Assembly (NCBI RefSeq): GCF_016086655.4
Contig: NC_052138.2
Span: 33,243,403-33,307,402 of the forward strand
Direction of reading: 5' to 3'
Length of the DNA: 64,000 bases
From: Lepeophtheirus salmonis
Taxonomy: Eukaryota > Arthropoda > Copepoda > Siphonostomatoida > Caligidae
Shown: positions 57,980 through 64,000 of the stretch, in pieces
How the letters are laid out: the number at the start of each line of letters is the position of its first letter
How positions within the stretch are numbered: position 1 is the first letter of the stretch
Notes under the pieces: model-generated
Told to the model about the DNA's origin: nothing
What the model saw: the letters and a program-made list of their open reading frames with translations, nothing else
Databases searched by the model: none
Position numbers and translations under genes: made by a program

Positions 57980-59590
57980 GCAATGCTGGGAGGATTGTCT
58001 CCCTTCACTTTCAAATCTCCATTATTATCTAATCACCCATGTAATGACCGTATTTAGAGGGATTATTTTATCGTCATCATTACCATTAGATTATTATTGT
58101 TATTCAAAAATAAAAAATAGAAAAATAAATGTATTTACAATAAATTGAAAGTATACAAAAGAGCCTTAATTGGTCCATTACTCGTTTATAATCCACGTAG
58201 TATGCCTGGATCACTATGGAACCCAAGGTAGTAGGTATAGTCATGATAGAGACAAAATCAACTCAGCACATTACTTCTTGTTAATGAGATATTTATTGGT
58301 CATTTCTCCCATCAAATACACACACAAAAAAGGTCAATCTCATTTGCCACAAGACAGGGAAGTCGTTAAAGGCTTTATGCCAAATATAAATCAAGGTACA
58401 TATTGATGTTATTTGACCCTTTGAAGGTGATTTCGATTGCAAATGAATAGGTGAATTGCTATAATCGAGATAGTTTCATGAGTATATATTACGCAGTTTA
58501 TTTGTAAAGAAAAACTTTTTCACAGAACAAAATTACATATTATTATACCTCAAATATTAAACATTTAAGGAAAATGTGGGGTAAAGCCCCCATATGGGGA
58601 TTGCATCGAAGTACCTTAGTACAATTAGAGCCAACATATTAAAGGAAATAAAACACAACATTAACGCCTTATAAAATAAAATAAAAACCTTTTAGCATCT
58701 TCTTGATATCAATATGTTCTTTTTTTGTATTTGTTTTCGATAGGGATCCATTAATCTTTCACCTTGCAAAACAATGTTAGTACGATTAAAATGGTTATAC
58801 TAAAGTCTGATCGATTTTAATTTTTAGGACAGATATCGTATCAATGATCATATGACAAAGAAAATATGTTGCTCGATCAGTTTTGTGGGGAAAACGTTAA
58901 TGTTTCAAAAAATTTAAACGTAAAAAAGCCTCTGGACGCTCAGAACAACATATATAAAAACGCATGTTCGGAGAAAAGAAGGCAGTGGATCAGTCTATGA
59001 TATCTATTTTTTGGGGGATCAAAAACTTATTAATCAGCCCATATTTTTTCTTCAAATGAACCCTTAAAACCCAATAAAAATATTGACATAAAAGTTCAAA
59101 TACAACAACTCTGGAATTTGTATAATTTCCCTCCACACCATAACAAAGAATAAGCTCCACAAAATTCTTGAGAAACTATATTATACACATAATTTTTATT
59201 CCAAGAATTTATAAAGTATTGATTTAGCTTTATATCATTATAAATATAATGATACCATAATAGTTCAGTCTTAGGTTTTAATGGATGCTTTTGACTTTTG
59301 ATAATAAAGGATAATTCACTTTTTTTCAAATCATACAACTTATAACATTTAAGAATTAAATGTGATCTTACATTACAAGAGGGACAAAGATTACTTAAGA
59401 GTTAAATCGACTTCCAAAAATTGTCAAACCGGTAACATTTGGGGTTTCATTAGTTTGGGTGCTTAAAATGGCCGTATGGGGCATTTTGACTTAAAATCGG
59501 TCCTTCAAATACGTTTCCAATTTTAAATCACCTTGATCAAAGTATAGTTTTAACTAGAATTATAGTAATGTATCTTGCATTATCATTAAA
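57980..59590. other. Non-coding stretch after the zinc-finger gene
   Basis: No gene supported. A short palindromic patch, GGGGTAAAGCCCCCATATGG, lies near 58579. The 78-codon frame at 58170-58406 and the 80-codon minus frame at 59096-59338 have no recognisable features. Confidence 0.5.
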
Positions 59591-59599
59591 TACTGACGT

Positions 59600-59965
59600 C
59601 AAAAATAAACAAACAGCGTTATTGTCACCATACTTACCGGAATAGTATAAAAAGAAACCGAAAATTAACGTGGTGAACCAGAAATATGTTTTGGAGAAGA
59701 GCTCTCATGACATTTCAAAAAATAGCTACAAGCATCTACGAGATGAAGAAAATAGACCAACCAAAAATACATTCTGTATCTAGCAATGATAAAAGCAGGA
59801 AATACTCCAATGTCGACCCTCAATTCCACTCCGAGTCAAACAAGAACTTAGACTATAACTCCTTAATAAACCATTAGTTTTACTTTTTGTCTTTCACGCA
59901 CTAGTGATTCTCTTTAATAAGGATAACACCTTTGGAAAATAAAAAATACCTATTCAGATCGTAAC
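59600..59965 (+). repeat. R1 copy 5, forward
   Basis: AAAAAGAAACCGAAAATTAA, TTTTGGAGAAGAGCTC, ACTCCAATGTCGACCCTCAA, CCACTCCGAGTCAAACAAG, ATAACTCCTTAATAAA and CCTTTGGAAAATAAAAAATA align with R1 copies, and with the reverse complement of 60000-60365. The 63-codon frame at 59686-59877 inside it is accidental. Confidence 0.65.
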
Positions 59966-59999
59966 TACAAAACAAAAAATACTATAAAGCAGGAGGGAC

Positions 60000-60365
60000 A
60001 GTTTCCAGTTGGCAATCTGAAAAGGCTTTTTTATTTTCCAAAGTTCCTATCATTATTATTTCATTCTTGAGAAGGGAACCTCTAAGTGTAAAGTAATAAC
60101 TAGTGATTCTACTCATGAAAGACAGAGGGTAACGAAAGGATTTGCTCGGGAGTTATAAGTCTAAGTCCTTGTTGGACCTGGAGTAGAATTGGGGATTGAC
60201 ATCCTAGTCATTCCGGCCTATATGTTTTTGCTATAAACATAAACAAAGTTGGATTTGTATCTATTTTCTTCTTCTTGCAGCTGATCTAATAAAATCTAAG
60301 CCAAGCTCCTCTCTTCCCAAACATTATTTAGATTGCGAAAATCACCGCTATTCTCAACAATTATT
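60000..60365 (-). repeat. R1 copy 6, reverse, paired with copy 5
   Basis: Reverse complement holds GAAGAGAGGAGCTTGGCTTA, AGATCAGCTGC, TGTCAATCCCCAATTCTACT, CCAACAAGGACTTAGACTTA, ATAACTCCCGAGCAAATCC, TTCTCAAGAATGAAATAATA and CCAACTGG. With copy 5 it forms an inverted pair whose arms are separated by only a few dozen bases. Confidence 0.65.
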
Positions 60366-60369
60366 GAAT

Positions 60370-61440
60370 AATATTTTCATTGTTTGGAAGAATTGTCTAA
60401 CTACCAATTGATTTTGTATCTTTTTCCTGTCTCTTTTCGGAGGAAAGTTATTGTACGTTACTAAACGATATCCATGATGACGTCATTTATCAAAGATTGT
60501 TCTATAAGACGCGACTTAAGTAATTTGTATATTTTTCAAAATAGACTCTTGGGGAAGTTCATGGACAACTTTGTTGATTATTAGCGATTCATCTAAAACT
60601 CCCTAAAATACAAAAAATACTTTGCAGATTATCTTTTTCTCTCTCTTTTTCTATTTACTCCCCACCTCCAATATTATCATTTGTTGTTATATCTTCCCTA
60701 TATGGTCACTTCCAAAATATATACATAAATATATATGATCCTGCATAATACCTCCTCAAGGAAGACGACAAAGGTATGTATGTATGTCTTTGGTAGCAGC
60801 GTAAGTAAAGAAGAAGAAAAACCAGGTTTGGTTTTGTCGTTAGATCCTATTGATAGGAGCCCGATAATTCACAAATTTCAAATAATAATAAAATGTATAT
60901 ATAGGTAAAAATATATATATATTATTTTTTTGGGAGATTAATATCATGACGGAAAAAAATAATAAAAAATATTGTATGTATTGATCAATTCTTGGATATA
61001 TTGTTGTTATAACTATGTAAGAAGAAAAACGTCTTTTTAATGAAACGACATCACTCTTATAATAGGGGTATACTCTGGATGGTTGTACCCATTTTTATTA
61101 TATCTTTGTCGTGGACAAATTGAAACTTGACCAAGTTGCAACCTACAAATTATATGAATAATTGTAAATGAAGAACGTAGAATATTTGTGGTGAGGGCAG
61201 TGGCCCAAGAACCCACCAGTAAAGGGGGCATTGCCCCTATCCACTTTTGTAGAATTTTTATAGACATAACAATAAAAAAGTTTCAAAAATGGTGATTCCT
61301 TCAAATATTGTATCTCCCCAAAAAATGTTTTATTTCTCCTTAAAAAAATGTTTTTGTCAAATTTGCAATTTATAAATTAAAAAATGTTTCATTAAAGTGG
61401 ACCATTATATCACTTTTCCCCATATGGAACGACGCCGCTC
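60370..61440. other. AT-rich non-coding stretch
   Basis: No gene supported. The 76-codon minus frame at 61037-61267 covers a GGGGGCATTGCCCCTATCC tract and has no recognised motif. Confidence 0.5.
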
Positions 61441-61443
61441 AAT

Positions 61444-61648
61444 GGACACCACGCTCAGGAGAAATGTTTCTCTTTAACTCAATGTGCGTAGGTTCGCGTC
61501 TAGATTGTTTCTAGAAAAGGAACTAAGCTTAATGTATATGTACTTCAAAGACCATTCCTATGTCAGACTGAGTAATTATAATATTATGATGTTTACTTAT
61601 ATTTAATCAATTCACTCCATCTGACCAATCAAAGAAACATTAAAAGAA
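61444..61648 (+). repeat. tRNA-derived SINE, full copy 2
   Basis: Matches copy 1 at 39393-39605: an A-box-like region with GCTCAGGAG (61453-61461), TTAACTCAATGTGCGTA, a B-box GGTTCGCGTCT (61491-61501), then the body GTTTACTTATATTTAATCA, CTCCATCTGACCAATCAAAG and a short A-rich end. The outer acceptor pairing is lost here. Confidence 0.7.
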
Positions 61649-61829
61649 GTTCTGTTAAACTTTACAAATAATATCATATTTATATAATTTGGCCAACCAC
61701 TTGCAAATACATTCTTGTGCAGTTGTGTGAAGGTAATGCAAAAACTATTGATAATACATTTATAAAAAATGCATTTTTTCCACTTTTTCGATAAAAATTA
61801 ATCATTAATGAGTAGATATTCTATAGCAC

Positions 61830-62500
61830 ATTAAAAATTTATATTACCCATAGATTTGTTATGCGTAATTCTATATTAATCGAGCAAAGTCTATCTGTTT
61901 GTATGAGATCAGTAAATTCATTTTTAATCTAAGAAATAAAAATGTAGTCATATTAATAGAATTTCGCAGGCGTTTTTCATGTGACATCAAAAATGAAAAG
62001 CAAATGAAGAATATACGTATAGAGTTGTTTAAGAACAGTACGTAAAAAGGAATGAAAACTCGCAGGCGTAGATATCCATTTATATAATATATTATTCTAT
62101 CTTGAGAAAATTATGAGTTGAGACTCATTTTAACAAAGGGCATATGTAGCTAAAACTCATATTAAAAAGAAAAGAAAAGAAAACGGAAATATATTATAAA
62201 ATAAAAAATAATACTCAACCAGAGAGCCTTCTAGAGACTAAAGTACTCTCAGGCTCTTCACATCATTTTTTTCATTCTGTTATTATTATACTTTCATTCT
62301 TGAGGAGAGAACATCTAAGTATTTAGTAGATACATGTGAGTATGCTCAGTAAAGTATCATTAAGGATTTCATGGGCAGTTAATTTATATATTAATAAAGA
62401 AAAGTTTGTCTGTTCATAGACGCAGAATAACACTGGACACATCGGCTAGTGCATATTAAATCTGCAATTTTATTTTATCAAAATTAAATGATGGGCCTTA
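61830..62500. repeat. Dispersed repeat G, right-end copy
   Basis: Contains AATGTAGTCATATTAATAGA with GCAGGCG, a second TCGCAGGCG near 62061, CTAGAGACTAAAGTA, and AAAGTCTATCTGTT / AAAGTTTGTCTGTT. It pairs with the segment at 1-470. A reverse R1-like fragment (TTCATTCTTGAGGAGAGAAC) lies at 62293-62312. Confidence 0.4.
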
Positions 62501-62648
62501 ATTAGCCAAGTTTGTAATTAAAATAACTCAAGTTGTAATTAAATAATTTAAGACAAAGAAATTGCAGCTTGTAAAATGTACAGTTGGTTTATACAAATAA
62601 CAACGTGTACACGATAAATATAACAACATAGATGGTTTAAAATGGAAC

Positions 62649-62735
62649 ACCTAGGGGGCGGCGGTGGTGGGATTTTTTTTTTTTTTTTTTGGGGGCCTGA
62701 TTTTTTTTTCTTTCTCTTTTTTTCTCATTTTCCGT
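62649..62735. repeat. G-rich patch followed by poly-T
   Basis: CTAGGGGGCGGCGGTGGTGG is followed by a long T run (about 62673-62690), GGGGGCCTG and a second T-rich run. It may be the eroded end of a mobile element, but no partner end is visible. Confidence 0.5.
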
Positions 62736-62739
62736 AAGA

Positions 62740-63320
62740 CATCTTATAATTTCCGAATCTAATATGATATGACTATTTTCTAGGAAAATTAAATATGTGA
62801 ATTTTCATCTTACATAAAAAATAAAATATACCAGGATTTCCTTAATAAAATTTAGTACATTTCATGATGAATCCTTTTTTTGATAAGAAAATAATATTTA
62901 TATTAATATCTACAGAATCATTTTTGTAAGAAAATCGTATATTTTATATTTTTAAAGGCTCTAAAATGTTTAATAGTTTTTTTAAGTCGGTGTATTACTA
63001 ATCCTGGAAAAAAATAAAATCTGCTTATATTACTTGAAGTGAAATAAATATATTGTAAGTCCAATTTTCTCGTAAATATTTTTGCAGAGGCTCTAATGAA
63101 ATTGATATTGCACTTAAAGTTGCCAAAATTGATTGTCAAAATAACATAATAAGAAATATATATATATTTTTTTTTTTTTGAAAGACCATATCGGAGCCAA
63201 TATAAGTCCCATAAATAAAATAAAGCTGTTAAACTTTAGCTCAAATTCTTGATTATCATAACTCAAACCAGAAATTTGAGTATAAAGCCTAGAATTGACT
63301 CAAATACGTAGATGTGGAAA
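62740..63320. other. AT-rich non-coding stretch
   Basis: No gene supported; the 73-codon minus frame at 62918-63139 is an A/T-rich chance frame. Confidence 0.5.
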
Positions 63321-63329
63321 ACAATACAC

Positions 63330-63590
63330 ATACTGCAAGTGGAGTTTCAAGTATTAATGCACAAGTCCAAGTCCTTGAATATTTTAATCCAATTCAGTTA
63401 GAGTAGCCAAATATTTTCATCGAGTTCAATTCAAGGTTTCAGACAATAAAAGAGAATATATAAATAATTTTATACTCAGTGAAAAAGTTGAATTGACGTA
63501 CAAGTTCAACTCAAGTATCGAGTGTTTCATTGAGTGAGTCACAAGTCTTCAAGTTGCACGTATCGAGTCCAACTCTCCACGGCAGGCTAT
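63330..63590. repeat. Degenerate ACAAGT/TTGAGT-rich tract
   Basis: CACAAGTCCAAGTCCTTGAA, TCGAGTTCAATTCAAGG, ACAAGTTCAACTCAAGTATC and TCACAAGTCTTCAAGTTGCA occur in close succession. It is the same kind of tract as 33420-33760. The window end after it (63600-64000) holds nothing recognisable. Confidence 0.5.
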
Positions 63591-64000
63591 TATTAAGATT
63601 ACGTAAACAGGGTCATTGCAACTGGGGGGAGGGGTGACACCTTACTATGGAGTAGCTCATCACTTCGAATGTTTGTATATTTAGGTGGTGCCTTTTCAAA
63701 AACGGAACTATTTACCTTTCTTCGGAAAAAATGACTTTTTGAAAAAAACTGACATTAAACTAAATATCGGAAAAGAAACACAAAAAGTTAAAAAAATAGA
63801 AAATGGTCCAAATTATTTTATCAAAAAGATCCTTTATTATATTCTGAAAAAGTTGAAAAGGCACAATCTTAAATTAAAAAAAAAAAAAAAAGGCAGAATA
63901 AAGGAGATGTCAGTCGGAAAATTAAAAAATATATTTCAACCTCCTCTTTCTACCTCTTATTGTAAATACGAATGTATTCGCCTTTCTCCTTCAAAATTAT

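Overview
This window looks like AT-rich, intron-bearing nuclear DNA of an arthropod. The many decayed Tc1/mariner relics, tRNA-like retroposons and hAT ends would fit a copepod such as a sea louse (Lepeophtheirus/Caligus). That assignment is inference from sequence character, not proof. There is no operon structure, no rRNA and no CRISPR. Most of the 64 kb is non-coding and built from dispersed and nested repeats.

Genes. The only gene I call with high confidence is an intact seven-finger C2H2 zinc-finger protein at 57182-57868 (+). It has a splice acceptor just before its ATG and an AATAAA about 100 bases after the stop. A possible non-coding first exon with a strong splice donor ends at 51720, about 5.5 kb upstream. 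A second, weaker candidate is a 95-codon minus-strand reading frame at 12727-13014. It has a good start context, an in-frame stop just upstream, an upstream splice acceptor and a poly(A) signal. A 32-codon signal-peptide-like exon at 31367-31462 (-) is speculative.

Transposon relics. At least nine loci derive from Tc1/mariner transposases: 4707-5128, 8508-9281, 11591-11737, 22010-22520, 32922-33098, 35146-35595 with 36247-36684, 37753-38635, 48169-48652, and two small element families. These families are M2 (26331-26736 and 30559-31025) and M3 (32201-32832 and 46068-46701). Several are internally deleted, keeping the N-terminal helix-turn-helix and the C-terminal tail but losing the catalytic core. 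None is intact. hAT-type elements lie at 14373-14874 (with a BED-finger relic) and 49462-49631.

Other repeats. I see a roughly 430-bp dispersed family, here R1, with about nine copies; two pairs are inverted. A tRNA-derived SINE has two full copies (39393-39605, 61444-61648) and one 3' fragment nested in an R1 copy. A family with TAGTGTT termini and GGTC/GACC motifs, here GTC, includes an apparently minimal 75-bp copy and copies hosting other elements. A degenerate satellite of roughly 130-220-bp units spans 53287-55010, and a three-unit tandem repeat spans 41281-41645. Two perfect hairpins lie at 709-746 and 53185-53218.

Layout. Bases 1-5 kb: repeat, hairpin, empty AT-rich DNA, mariner relic. 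5-23 kb: mariner relics, R1 and GTC copies, a hAT element and the 95-codon candidate. 23-40 kb: M2, M3, other mariner relics and SINEs. 40-51 kb: tandem repeat, nested GTC/M3, R1 inverted pair. 51-58 kb: the zinc-finger locus with the satellite inside its putative intron. 58-64 kb: R1 inverted pair, SINE and low-complexity DNA.
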